Positions 1-12,199 of a DNA stretch of 64,000 bases are shown one piece after another. Made by a program: the position numbers and the translations under genes. The DNA comes from Enoplolaimus lenunculus. Taxonomy: Eukaryota; Nematoda; Enoplea; Enoplida; Thoracostomopsidae. Below the pieces are notes generated by a model. It was given only the letters and a program-made list of their open reading frames with translations, was not told where the DNA came from and ran no database searches. Numbering within the stretch: the first letter of the stretch is position 1; each line of letters opens with the position of its first letter. The stretch covers positions 1-64,000 of the forward strand of contig JASANG010003255.1 in assembly GCA_030248215.1 (NCBI GenBank), in the 5' to 3' direction.

Positions 1-258
1 TTGCGCCTAGGAAATTTACGGATAGCCTTTTTTGTTCTTGTATATATAGACTGACTTGCCAACCAATTAGCTACATAGCTTTTGGTGATATGGGGTTCTC
101 GACGTTTAGCTGCTTTATATAATCTATCAACACCGGAAAAGGCACAACTTGACTCAGGCGAATACCAAAGTGAAGTAAGTATTTTATTGTAACTCATTAT
201 TGATCAAACCAAGATGTACAGGTCTCATATTAATAGCTTTTTCAGTAAATATTGTTTA

Positions 259-780
259 TCAATTAATTTTCTGTAAATTTTCAGCTACTTTCTGAATAGC
301 ACCCGCGGCTTCATAAGCTTCTTCAATATTGAGTGATATCCCACGTGTAGCTTTCACCAAGATTTCGCCTTTTTCATTGCGGAGGTAGTGCGTTTTTGAT
401 AAGTCCATTAAAGGCATAAAGAATCGAATGTCTACTAAGTTTCCACCAAAATTGTTATTCACAAATATTGGTCTGATGGCTTTGACGCCACGTTTTCTTT
501 TTATTTCTTCTGCAGAACTTATCACAATGTAGCTTTCAGGTAGCGCAAAATTTAAGCTTTCTTCGGTTTGGGAGTTGGAACTGAAGAGCCATGGAGATTC
601 CTTGCCATCATCTTCACAGTCTTCGACAATTCGCTTATCAACGACAGCATCTTGTCGCTGCAATTTAGGAGGAACAAAAGTGCGTTCCTGCGTGGTAGAG
701 CTTCGTTTACTAGGTTTCTCTGTCATTTTGCTATTGACTGAATGGATTATCGACTGTTTCATCGCCTTTATATAACCCAA
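259..780 (-). CDS. Unrecognised 173-residue ORF beside the Polinton polymerase
   Basis: An ORF of 173 codons runs away from the polymerase, separated from it by about 90 bp, so the two would share a bidirectional promoter region. The N-terminal third is basic and Ser/Thr-rich, the middle acidic (VEDCEDDGKES), and the C-terminal part looks folded (IRPIFVNNNFGG, DIRFFMPLMDLS). I do not recognise the family. Its position suggests an accessory Polinton gene, but it could be an unrelated host fragment. Confidence 0.4.
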   Translation of the reverse strand: MGYIKAMKQSIIHSVNSKMTEKPSKRSSTTQERTFVPPKLQRQDAVVDKRIVEDCEDDGKESPWLFSSNSQTEESLNFALPESYIVISSAEEIKRKRGVKAIRPIFVNNNFGGNLVDIRFFMPLMDLSKTHYLRNEKGEILVKATRGISLNIEEAYEAAGAIQKVAENLQKIN

Positions 781-873
781 ATTTCGTTAACATAATTTCT
801 GTGAAATAGTTTGAAAATCTGTTGCTTTTCCAGACATCTGCCGAAGAAGTTACGAATTCTTTGAAAATTTTAA

Positions 874-3800
874 ATGCTGAAATTTTTATTCAAGTCACGA
901 AAATCAAGCTATATAAGAGGAGCTGAACGTCGAATAACCATATCATTTGCAATGTCGGTCAAGTCAGAACACCCCTCTAGCGCTAAAAGAGCAAAAGTTG
1001 AAAACAATGGTTCAACAGAGGTATTTCCTTATTTTACTATTAAAGAGGTAGAAGAAAGATCGAGTAAGAAGTTCAAAACTAAAATTTTCGACTACACCGT
1101 TACATTCAGAAATTTGGACAACATAGATATGGTGAAGTTGAACGAGAAGCTATACAAGATATTGAGTGATGTTTTTGCATATGTTACGAAAAATATTCAA
1201 GGGCACGATTACTTTCGCATAGTAATACAAAGTGACAGCCTGGAATATCCAATTAGCGTACCATACATAAAGATGGATGAATTTTCCTTGGAGGTTGTAC
1301 TGGATAAAATTGAATCAACCTTGAATTCAAATGAAAGTCTTTTTTTAGATAAAGGTTTAAAAATGAATATAATTCATACAGAATTTCCTAAATCTGGTAA
1401 AGGTAGAAAGAAACAACCAGGGGATTACGAAAATTTTGAAACTTATGTCAATCACAAGAAAAGCATCATTCGGATACCATCGGATAACAACTGCCTAGGC
1501 ACAGCACTAGTTCTGGGAATGTTTATTTCTAATAATCCTAACATAGGTAGAGTTACGAAATTTTTAAGATCACTACTTGTGTCAGATGGTAGCGAGACTG
1601 TGCATAAACTTTACCAAGAATGTGGAGTGACCCTAAACGAACCATGTGGCATTGCTGAATTAAGCAAATTTCAATCTAATTTAGAAGGATTTAGAATTAT
1701 AGTTTTCGACGGCTCAAAGTCTGTTATTTTTAAAGGACCTTTAACTGAACATTGTAAGCCGATATATTTACTGTTACATGATGGTCATTTTGATTTGATA
1801 AGATCCATAACAGGGTTTATATCAAGTAAAAACTTTTGCCAATTATGCGTCAAGCCATATGATTACGTCCATAAATGCTTCAATAGTTGTCCATTGTGTC
1901 TCAGTAGTACGTGTCTCAATAGATACTCTCAAGGAATATCGACAGAATGTCTTACATGTTCTTTGAAGCTTCCATCAGAAATGTGCTTGGTCAATCATTT
2001 AAATGTAGACTGTAAAAATTACTTAAAATGTCGTGATTGCAATCAACGAATCCACAAGAAGAATTTCAAAAAACATCATTGCAAACAGTACTACTGTTCG
2101 ACATGCAAACACTGGGACAACCCATCTAGTCATCAGTGTTTCATGCAAGTAATCAAGCTCTCGAAGTCAAAAGACAACGTATACATATACTTTGACATTG
2201 AATCTATGACAGATGAAGCCGATGGAAAGCATACCCCTAATTTGTTGGTTGCAAAACAGGAAGATCACGAAGTTCTTGTTTTCAAAGGCAAACAATGCAT
2301 TGATAACTTTATGGCTTATTTGATTTCGAAAAGTAAGGCGATGCCTAAACATGAAATTATTGTGATTGCTCATTTTTTGTCAGGATACGATGTATATTTC
2401 ATTTTGAATTGGCTATACAAACAAAGCATTTTGCCGAAAACTGTTATAATCAAGGGTACTAAATTTTTACTGCTTCGAATTGGAAAAAATATCAGGTTTT
2501 TGGACAGTTTCAACTTCTTATCCTGTTCGCTCAGAAGTCTTCCAAAGAGTTTCAACTTTTCAACTAAACTTTGTAAAGGATGGTTCCCTCATGGTTTGAA
2601 CACTGCATGTATGCAAGGATATGTTGGCAGTTTTCCAGACAAACAGTTTTTTGATCCCCAAAGATTAGGTCAACAAGCTCACAAAGAATTTGAAACGTGG
2701 TGGGAGATGGAGAAGAAATCATACGAAGGAAAATTATACAACCTGAATGAAGCACTAGAAGCTTATTGCATCGATGATGTGCTTGTACTCGAAACAGCCT
2801 GCAAAAAATTCAGGGATATGTTTTTTGAGACAAGTCAAGTTGACATTTTTGCCAACAGTTGCACAATAGCATCTGCAGTTTCACTCGTCTTCCGACGAAA
2901 TTATCTGAAAGACAAGGTATTAGGAGTAATAGGTTCAACCAACCCTGATAAAGTACGCAAAAATTCTCGACAATGTCAACAGTGGCTTGCGTACATAGCC
3001 AAACTTGATAACATTGAGATTCAATCCGCGAAACAAGGAGGAGAAAAGAAAATTGGAAAGTATTACGTTGATGGATTTTGCCTTGCCAACTGTACGATCT
3101 ACGAATATATGGGATGCTATATCCATGGATGCGACAAGTGCTACGATGGTAATATGTACAACACCTTTTTACATAAACGCATGAAAGTAATACGTCAAGC
3201 AACGACTGAAAGATTGGCGTACTTACGGAATACTGGATACATAGTGGTAGTAATGTGGTCTCACGAATGGGAGGATATGGTACGTAAGAATGCTTCGCTG
3301 CACGAATTTTTAGAACAGAGCAATTTAGACAGAGATGTTTTGAATGTTCGTTCTTGCTTACGTGGTGGAAGAGTGAGTACAATGGTAGCTGCTTACAAAA
3401 CAAAAGGTAATGAAAAAATTTTTTACAAGGACGTCAACTCTTTGTATCCTTTTATTTTAAAGAATAAGGAAATGCCAATAAAATTTCCAAAAATTATTAC
3501 AAATAATTTTGAATCAGTTGATCAATACTTTGGATTTATTTATTGCAAAATACTTCCACCGGAAACAGCTATTTTTGAAATACTACCATATTCCGAGGAT
3601 GAGGGTAAATTAATATTTCCACTTTGCCACCAATGTACAAGAGAGGGACTTAACGAGTCATGTATGCATGAAGATAAACAACGATGTTTAAAAGGAGTAT
3701 GGACTCATTTTGAAGTCAACTATTCATTGCAAAGAGGATACAAGCTAGTAGAAATATATGAAGTTTGGCATTTCGAAGAACATTCAAGTGACGTGTTTCG

Positions 3801-5121
3801 AGGATACATTGACAACTACTTGAAGCTGAAGACGGAAGCGTCTGGTTTTCCAGCTAACTGTCAGACCAAACAAGAACAAGAAAAGTTTATTCAGCAATGG
3901 AAAGATGTTGAAGGAATTACATTGGACAGCGATAAGATGATCAAGAATCCAGGAATTCGTTCGATCTCAAAGCTGGCTCTAAACAGTTTATGTAAGTTCA
4001 GATTGGAAGCACACTTGTATTATTTACAAGTCGCATTCATACAACGTTGGTCAAAACATGAATCGAAGAGTTCGTAAAATTATATCATAATAAAGATATG
4101 TTCATTTATTACACAGGGGGAAAGTTTGGTCAGAACATGAATTATGGTAAATCGAAGTACGTCAACAGTTACGATGATTTAATTAAATTTCTAACAAATC
4201 CAAAGTATGAAGTTGAAGACGTTCATATGGCAGGACAATCAATGATGTTAATAAGTTACAAGCTCAAAAGAGAAATGGAAGTTCCAGCTCCATTTTCAAA
4301 TTTACCAATAGCTTGCTTCACGACGTCGCACGCACGGCTGCACTTGTTATCACTAATGGAGAAGGTATGTATTTATTTAATTACTGAAAAGTTACTCATA
4401 ATAGTATTACATTAAGTTAGAATTATACAGAATATTAAGTTAAAATTATTTCAAATATTAGCCAAGCTCACATTCTGCTTAGCAAATATTACTTCAATAT
4501 TATTTAAAAGATATAATTATTTCAAATATTAGCTAAGCTCTCATTCTGCTTAGCACATTCTGTTCCCTATCCATGACAAGATACTAGCTAAGTGTTGTTT
4601 CCTTATGAAATTACCTACACCTAATCTAAAAGTTTTGTTGCTTTTAGGTGGCCGAACGAGTGTTGTACTCGGATACAGATAGTATTTTTTACGTAAGCGA
4701 AACAAATGGATCTGAACTACCTGAGTCAATATTTCTGGGCGATTTAAAAAACGAACTCGAAGGAGATTTTGGCTCGACTGCCTACATTTCTGAGTTCTAC
4801 TGCACTGGAGCTAAAAGCTACTGTTATAAGGTACTCGATGAAAACAAAGCTACCACCGTGTTTAAAATAAAAGGTTTTACCTTAACAACAGAGAACTTAG
4901 CAATAGTAAATGAAGAAACGTTTAAAGACCTACTTACTATTCCTAACCATCAACTAGATCTCAGCAGCTTCACGATCAAAAGACTTAAAGAAAAAGCTGA
5001 AGTTTATAGTACTACTACTAGTAAAAAACTTAGATTCACGTTGAATAAACGCTTGCTATGTAAAGATTTAACAACTCGATGTATTGGAGATAAGTTCGTT
5101 CAAAAGAGCGAACTTTTCTAA
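874..5121 (+). pseudogene. Protein-primed DNA polymerase B of the Polinton (fossil)
   Basis: This encodes a type-B polymerase that would replicate the element from a terminal-protein primer. In order it shows a DNNC-type N-terminal segment (near 1485), a Cys/His-rich zinc-binding stretch (about 1835-2140), exonuclease motif I YFDIES (near 2190), an exo II-like region (near 2385), exo III YCIDD (near 2765), palm motif A DVNSLYP (near 3430) and motif C YSDTDS (near 4665). These are hallmarks of the DNA_pol_B_2 family. The coding sequence is not continuous and is best read as a fossil in about three open stretches. Confidence 0.8.
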
Positions 5122-5330
5122 AATACATCGAATTGTTGTAAATTTTTTAAATAAATGTACAGCACAATTTTTTGTGAATGGTGCATTGTAAACGGTGCAT
5201 TTCTGAGTATTATGCATTTTTATGCATTTCATTCTTGCTAAACAAATTCCTAATTGAATAGAGTTGCATCCCTGTATTTTAGGAGAAAATGTATTTATTT
5301 TAGGGATGTGGGTAGGTCCTGAGTCTCATT

Positions 5331-5475
5331 TTGTGATTTCAGGGTCGGAATTTTATTTTGAAAAATTTGGGTCCGAATTTTAATTTTAAAAAATTTAGGT
5401 CCGGGTTTCGTTGTACAAAATTCCTGGGCCGGGTTTCATTTTCAAAAATTCCGGATCCGGGTTTTGTAATCCGGT
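5331..5475. repeat. Short degenerate tandem repeat (GGGTCCGGGTTT type)
   Basis: About four units of roughly 38-45 bp repeat the pattern GGGTCCGGGTTTnATTTT then an A/T run (AAAAATT). The units are diverged. No coding potential. Confidence 0.55.
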
Positions 5476-5706
5476 TATTAATTGTTGCAACTTTACAATC
5501 AATCTAAAATTCAAATCAAAGACTTCTAAATGTATACAAAATCAATAAGCTATCGCTCATTTTTAACAATGTATAATAATGGCACAAATTACTAACAACA
5601 CATGAATGAAATTTTATTTCATTCTAATTACAAGTATAAAATGTAATTCAAGCAAGTACAAAGCATGTTAAATTTAACATTAAAACTATCATAGACTTTT
5701 CCAAAT

Positions 5707-6100
5707 CAACACAGATAATAGTAAAGGCATCAAGAACGGAATTGATAAAAAACAAACGCAAACAATACACTGACAGAGGTTAAATTCATAAAATAACTAT
5801 GCAAGGTTATGCAATTTCATCAGAGCACATTTAAAGGTATATAAGCACCGTCACTCGATTACCAAAATCACCACATAAACATGAAAACAGCACCAACAAT
5901 TTGATGCATTTTTCTCAATCAACACAGATAATAGTGAAGGCAGCAAGAACGGAATAGATAAGAAACAACGCAAACAATACAATGACAAAGGTTCTATTCA
6001 TGAAATAACTACGCAAGGCTATGCAATTTCACTAGAGAACGGTTATGCAATTTCATCAGCGTACATTTAAAATTATATAAGCACCATCACTACATAGGTG
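5707..6100. repeat. Tandem duplication, 213-bp unit
   Basis: The block starting CAACACAGATAATAG at 5707 recurs at 5920 with the same order of sub-motifs (AAGAACGGAAT, GCAAACAATACA, TATGCAATTTCA, TATATAAGCACC), giving a 213-bp period with moderate divergence. A further pair of diverged units built on ACAATGAAAC begins near 6148 and 6271. This looks like decaying satellite DNA. Confidence 0.65.
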
Positions 6101-6480
6101 TGAAAATAGCATGATCAGCTAAAAATACATTTTTTGATTCATTTTTGACAATGAAACAATCGCAAGCACACTCATAACCGTAAATTCTTTACGCATACCA
6201 GCATAGGTTATGGAATGTCAATACATATTGAAAATCATCACAGCATTATGAATGCATTTATAATAATACTCAACAATGAAACGATTGCAAACACATTAAA
6301 GATATAAATCCTACACGTATACTGACATAGCTAATAGTATGGCAATTAAAGCAATTATAACCATAAAGGCACAAAGAACTAGATTAATAAGCTACATAGA
6401 TACTAATAGAATCACTGTCATGTCATCTAAGCACACTTACAGTACTAAAGCAATACTACTACATTCAGAATACCAAAGGA

Positions 6481-7217
6481 GCAACAGCAAATTCCAGAAT
6501 TTTAGAAACGTTAAAAATTAAAGAGCAGATTAAATTTGGAACATTAATCATGAAGAAAGCACAAGAAACGACAGTAATGATTTTTTATAAAATGAATTTT
6601 AATGAGCATCTTCAAGCTCACATATTTTGGCCCGTGTTTACAAGCAAAGCTAATACAAATAGACACATTAATTAGCAAAATCATACATTTATGCAATATA
6701 TTTGTACTGCAAATATAAACAAAACATGACACAAATCACAACACTATTTAAGTGAAAACATGAATACAAATCCTCTTTATTCAATACCAGCACTTGCAGA
6801 AAGCCCAAAAACTTGAATGCAAAACAGTAGTAATTTTTTAACAATTCAAAGCAGCAACAGCAAATTCCAGAATTTGAGAAACGTGAAAAATTAAAGAGCA
6901 GATTAAATGTGGAACATTTATAATGAAGAAAGGACAAGAAACGACAGTAATGATTTTTTATAAAATGAATTTTAATGAGCATCTTCAAGCTCACATATTT
7001 TTGCCCGTGTTTACAAACAAAGCTAATACAAATATACACATTAATTAGCAAAATCATAAATTTATGCAATATATTTGTACTGCAAATATAAACCAAACAT
7101 GACACAAATCACAACATTATTTAAGTGAAAACATGAATACAAATCCGCTTTATTCAATACCAGCACTTGCAGAAAGCCCAAAAAACTTGAATGCAAAACA
7201 GTAGTAATTTTTAAACA
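6481..7217. repeat. Tandem duplication, 372-bp unit, plus a decayed third copy to about 7390
   Basis: Two copies starting GCAACAGCAAATTCCAGAAT lie at 6481 and 6853 (period 372) and stay alike through CCAGCACTTGCAGAAAGCCC. A more diverged third copy follows from about 7220 (GAGCACCATCTAGCTCCCAT, then ACACAAATCACCACATTA) and runs toward the last exon of the minus-strand gene. Minus-strand ORFs inside the copies are near-identical by duplication and are not convincing genes. Confidence 0.75.
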
Positions 7218-7390
7218 AATCAAAATAATAATGAGCACCATCTAGCTCCCATACCCAAATGTTTTTCACAGGCACGCAAATACACAAATAAACCAATTCA
7301 GATTACTCATAACTAGAAAACACAATGTACTTCAATGATGAAGCAAAATACGACACAAATCACCACATTATTAATATGAAACCACGTCCA

Positions 7391-10174
7391 TTAGTAGTGT
7401 TTTTTCTTGTACCAAAACTTGTAGTCGCAACCACCACGCCTTCTTTCATGTTTCGAAATTTTGTTTTGCCCACGCTTGCCGCTGGCTTAAATAGCAAAAT
7501 CAAAGAAAAGATAAAACAAGTTAAATCTAAAATCTTTAATTGTTCACAAATCAACTTTTCATTAGTTAAAACATAATTTCAGACTAAATGCATCGGTTAA
7601 ATCACTCGAAAGAAATGCTGCGTCTGGGTAGATAATTAGTTTTTGTGAAGCAATTATGGTACTTCACACCTTTTAAAAGCTAGAAAATTTGACACTAACG
7701 AACGCAATAATTATTAACACTATGATAGTGCAGACCAATGATACTTGTAGTACTGTGCCTTTTTTCGTTGCTCGGTAAAATGTTTTTAGACTTGAGTAAT
7801 ATCTTTAATCTAGAGCTACAGTTCTAAAAGTAACATGGCTAACAAGAAATGAAACCTACCCCAATGATAATAAGGCACATCAGGAGCTGGCAGCAGCGGC
7901 TGAACTCTTCGGTAATTAATCAAAGATGGCCCAGGTGTTGGAAACGGAAGGCATTGGCCTGGAACAGGTTGACACAATTCCACAGTTTGAGTTGATGCAT
8001 CGGCAGTACGAATGTCGTCCGTTGAAGGCCATTGCGTTATTGCTATAACACCAACTAACGAAGCTGTATAACCTTAACCTGTAGTACATTCTTATAAAAT
8101 ATTACAGCACACAAAGTAGCGATTCTATAAGAGTGTTTAACAAGCAAAAAGTAATGGTTTCTCAATAAAACAAGTACAAGTACACTAGTTTTTAGATAAT
8201 CAAACTTTTACAAAATATTACAAGACTTGTATTCGGTTTTAAAACTATAGACAGGTCGTTCAAAATTAAATGTGTATACTTACCATCTGCTACGCGAGCG
8301 CTGTCACGGCGTACAGAAGTATCAGACGTAACGTTGATTCCATATGTTGACGAACATGAAGAATCGGGCGACTGCTAAACGAAATCTACGACTTTATTAT
8401 CCATAAACATATATTTCCACCTTTAGTACTGTGCTCGGGGAAACAATACATGACCCGAACCAGTTTCGATATTACTGAGAAATAATGAACTTAAGCAAAA
8501 TCAGTTTACAAATATTCACTTTCTGAGTGCCGCTTTGTTGCATTACATATGACCCGGATGCTCTCTATGATATAAAATGTATTTGAAATTTTTACTCATA
8601 AGATTCAAACACACTCACAATTCGTGGAACGTAATGAACACCATAACGTGGTAAATAATCGTTAAAAAACGATTCAATTTTATGCGCCGAACGAACAAAA
8701 TCAAACCGTTGAAACACAAAATCATTTTTGTTCATAACCATTGTAAAGCTGAAATATGTAACTATTGGAAACGGATGCTCTCTATGATATAAAATGTATT
8801 TGAAATTTTTACTCATAAGATTAAAACACACTCACAATTCGTGGAACGTAATGAACACCATAACGTGGTAAATAATCGTTAAAAACGATTCAATTTTATG
8901 CGCTGAACGAACAAAATCAAACCGTTGAAACACAAAATCATTTTTGTTCATAACCATTGTAAAGCTGAAATATGTAACTATTGGAAACTGTATTGATGTT
9001 GTAATTACTATACCCAATATTGATGTATAAAACGTCTAATTGATCCAATAAAATTTAAAAATGAAACTAATTGCGCAATCATTTTAATTTTATAACCATT
9101 ATTTTATTCAGTGTATTTTTGTATTAGATTTCAAAAATTGAAATTAGGTTGAAGATTTACTAACTGAAAGTTTTAATCAAACTTACTTTGATAAAGTAAC
9201 ATGGATTTCCATATCATTAAGAATTAGCCGCATACCCCTCGAAATAGTTGAAACGATTAAATCTGCATCGGTTGAATCGCGTATTATATATACTCGTAAC
9301 GTATCGCTCGTAGAACTGGGCAGATAATTTTGACACGATTGCTGAGTGACAATAATAACGTCGCGCATTTGATTGCGTCTCTGAGTAACAGATGAAACTA
9401 CCTAAAATAGGAACAGTGAAACAAATTACAAGTATTAAAGAATCAGAAATACATTCCTGAAATTAACCTGAAAAAATTTAACATAAAAATATCTATGTTT
9501 AATTAAACATGTTTCAAAAAAACAAGCCAGGTTAAGCATACAATTCTGTTTTGCATCACGACACTTTAAGGAAAAAATTGAAAAAAACAAAATAAGCAAA
9601 TTATAAAATTTTAAGACGTGCTCATACCTCTCCAAACGGTATAATTAAAAATGCTGGATAATCCGCTAATTTATTTGCGTAACATACATCGATCTTTTCT
9701 CTGGTTAGCAACGCGTAAATTCCAACTGCAACAATATAAAAATCTTAAGTCAAAAAATATTTTGAAGTATTCAGATAAAAAACAAATTTTCACGACATCA
9801 AAAATTAAGTGACTTAAAAATTTATAACTCCGAACAGAAACCGGAAACCGTTACTGGAACAACATACAAGCCGTATCATTCTGTAAGTCACTGGTTTTAG
9901 TATTGAGCATACGCTGCAACAGCAACACGATGAAGGGGCCCAGTCAACACAGACATTACAACTCAGATCACAACCGTATTTTGCTACCTTTAGCTAGCAG
10001 TTCCTGGTTATGGAATAATGGAACTTATTTTATTGTATACTAACCTTTCAGTAACATAAACTCCTCGTTGTTCGACGATAAATAAGATTCAGACTTGGAT
10101 GCTGTGGCTGCATCAATAACACTATCAGAATCGTTCGACTCATGAAGTTCCAGTGCACCAAAATAATACCTCAT
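7391..10174 (-). CDS. Unrecognised seven-exon host gene, about 313 residues
   Basis: Hand-built model, transcript order: exons 10174-10045, 9725-9628, 9401-9187, 8748-8619, 8374-8284, 8042-7860, 7485-7391. Donors are GT and acceptors AG, mostly TTGCAG, TTTCAG or TTTTAG, and the phases agree at all six junctions, which is strong evidence for a real gene. The protein starts MRYYFGALELHES. It has a folded-looking half (GIYALLTREKIDVCYANKL, then LPRYGVHYVPRI), a Ser/Thr- and Pro-rich linker (VPGQCLPFPTPGPS), and ends in a basic aromatic tail with RRRGGCDYKFWYKKK. I do not recognise the family and assign no function. The ATG is the first after a TTTCAG acceptor at 10243, so the 5' end may be trans-spliced or have an upstream exon. 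Exon four exists in two tandem copies; the model uses the downstream one. Confidence 0.6.
8555..8987. repeat. Tandem duplication of one exon with flanking intron (217 bp)
   Basis: The unit 8555-8771 is repeated at 8772-8987 with only about three differences. Each copy holds a full exon with acceptor and donor: 8748-8619 (130 nt) and 8964-8836 (129 nt, one A fewer in an A run). The near identity means a recent duplication or an assembly duplicate. Confidence 0.85.
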
Positions 10175-10184
10175 TATTGCTGCT

Positions 10185-10238
10185 ACTACTACTATTATTA
10201 TTATTACTATTACTAGTATTATTATTACTTTGTAAAGC
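10185..10238. repeat. ATT/ACT triplet microsatellite
   Basis: Imperfect runs of ACT and ATT triplets lie just upstream of the start codon of the minus-strand gene and probably fall in its 5' untranslated region. Confidence 0.7.
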
Positions 10239-10789
10239 TATACTGAAATTAAAACAAACTAGCTGACAACCAGCTAAAACTTAGAAAATAAAACTGATGG
10301 CAATTTTCCGTTAGATTCTCAGGGTTATATACCCGATTATTTTAAAAGTGCTTATTCAGCAAAATTTATAACAAATTTGGGTCAGAAAATATTTTTGTTG
10401 ATTTTTGATGGGCGTAACTAAACAAAAATTGGTGCCTTGAATATTTTTAAAAGCTTGTTTGTTCTTTTAAGAGCAAAAGTAAACGAAAATTGGTGCCATT
10501 ATTATTTCTGCAAAATTTATTTAAAATAAATAGGAGTAACCAAACAAAATTAGGTGCCACCAATCTTTTTAACTTAGTTTTCTCGATGATCAAAAACTAA
10601 ACAATCATACCTTTAACTAAATGAAAGTATAAAGCGTCTAAAGTTGCTAATGTCTTATCTTTGCAAAACTTTGAACAATACTGGCAGCGTGTGGTGAAAA
10701 TATACAAGTACATATGTAGTGGATGTATAACAGTTATTTGCACTATAAATGCCTATGAATATTGCGTAATGCTTTCGGCTTACGTGGAG

Positions 10790-11340
10790 GTAGTATGAAC
10801 CTAATGCTTGAAGAGTTAGACTAGGTAAATCTAATGCTTTAAGGCCTAGGTTTAGGTAAAAGCTAATGCTTTAAGGCTTAGGTTTAGGTAAAAGCTAATG
10901 CTTTACGGCTTAGGCTTAGGTACAAGCTAATGCTTTACGGCTTATTAAAGCCGGGTTAGGTTTAAGCTTATGATAAACTAAGGTAGTGCTTAGGCTTACG
11001 TGAAAGTAAAACGATGGGTTAGGCTTAGTCTAAACTTGGACAACACTAAGAACTAAAATAAATTAGGACAGGTTTAGGTTTAGGCTTATGATTAACCAAG
11101 GTAGTGTTAAAGCTACTAGGCTTATACAAAGCTTAGACCCTCTAAGACCTATGATTAATTAAAGCCGGGTTAGGTTTAGGCTTATAATAAACTAAGGTAG
11201 TGATTAGGCTTACGTGAAAGTAGGACATGGGTTAGGCTTAGTTTAAGTTTGGATAACACTAAGAACTAAAACAAATTATGGTAGATTTAGGTTTAGGCTT
11301 ATGATAAGCCAAGGTAGTGTTTAACATTATCACAAACTAA
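10790..11340. repeat. TTAGGC/TTAGGT-rich tandem arrays
   Basis: First, about four or five copies of a 32-bp unit built on CTAATGCTTTAAGGCTTAGG (10799-10945). Then two copies of a 214-bp unit beginning ATTAAAGCCGGGTTAGG (10944 and 11158) and containing many TTAGG, TTAGGC and TTAGGT words. TTAGGC is the nematode telomere repeat, so this could be decayed interstitial telomeric sequence expanded as a satellite, though low-complexity drift is possible. Confidence 0.7.
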
Positions 11341-11937
11341 AGCTTTTTAGAATTACACAAACTAAACGAAAGCCAAAAATTAGACTATGCTACATTGATT
11401 TTAGATATACACTAAAGTTGGAGCACTACCTGATAAGCTAGGATTTACGCCTAAATAGACAAAGGATGCACCTAAGCATACGATGCTGCTCAGTTAAATT
11501 ACTCACACATAGCCCCGCACCGTTTACAAGTTTACTCAAGAATGTAAACAAGCATTCAATTTTAAATAAAAAATGCTAAACTAAAGCTGCGCTGATAAAA
11601 ATACACAAAAACACAAAGCGTTTATTTCGCTTAAACAACAATGGGTACTAAAACAAAGGCTCTGTCTTTCATATACAATAAAGTATAGCAAAACATGCTT
11701 AATTTCTTGCTTTAGTAACTGCACCTCAGCCAAATATATAACACAAACCTAACATTAAAATAACAATGTAAAAGTCATTGAGTTCAATCAAGTTTCAACT
11801 TATTAAGTTTAGAACTTTCATAATTATACAAGGATTTCCAAACAATAAACGTCAACTGGATATCGGAGCACATCGACAATTGCATTTGGCAATATTCCTA
11901 AAACAGAAACAATTTAATTAAAACAGCTTAATTAAAA

Positions 11938-12127
11938 AGTAGTTATAACCTCCCGTAGATGGCTGTCCCAGGAAAGGATCTTCTGGGTGACTAATTTTAA
12001 AATTAGAACTAAATTTTAGTCTGAAACTATTGCCATGGGTCCCGTGCGTTTTTCACTGTTAGTCACCCTGAAGACCCTCCCCTGGGACAGCCACCTACGT
12101 GGGGTCCCATGGGGGGTTATAACTACT
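11938..12127. mobile_element. MITE with long terminal inverted repeats (about 190 bp)
   Basis: The ends are AGTAGTTATAACC and GGTTATAACTACT, exact reverse complements. The inner arms also pair: GGCTGTCCCAGG with CCTGGGACAGCC, and GGGTGACTAA with TTAGTCACCC. The core is about 60 bp and AT-rich. This is a non-autonomous DNA transposon of unassigned superfamily; I see no clear target duplication. Confidence 0.75.
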
Positions 12128-12199
12128 ATCATGGACCGTTATAGACCTTACTGAACAGGACACCCCATCTGGCCTCCAAAATCAGTTTGTGGTACAAAA

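Larger units (their letters stand above)
259..5121. mobile_element. Polinton/Maverick element, partial fossil
   Basis: The region holds a large protein-primed family-B DNA polymerase on the plus strand and a divergent ORF on the minus strand, the kind of layout Polintons show. The polymerase has the Polinton N-terminal arrangement (a DNxC-type segment, then a long Cys/His zinc-binding region) before the exonuclease and palm. I see no integrase, packaging ATPase, protease or capsid gene and no terminal inverted repeats, so this is a remnant, or the rest lies left of the window. It looks broken (roughly two or three interruptions) and moderately old. A linear-plasmid or adintovirus-type source is the alternative. 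Confidence 0.7.

Noticed and set aside
6544-7105. Two near-identical Cys-rich minus ORFs
   Set aside because: Explained by the 372-bp tandem duplication; no independent support as genes.
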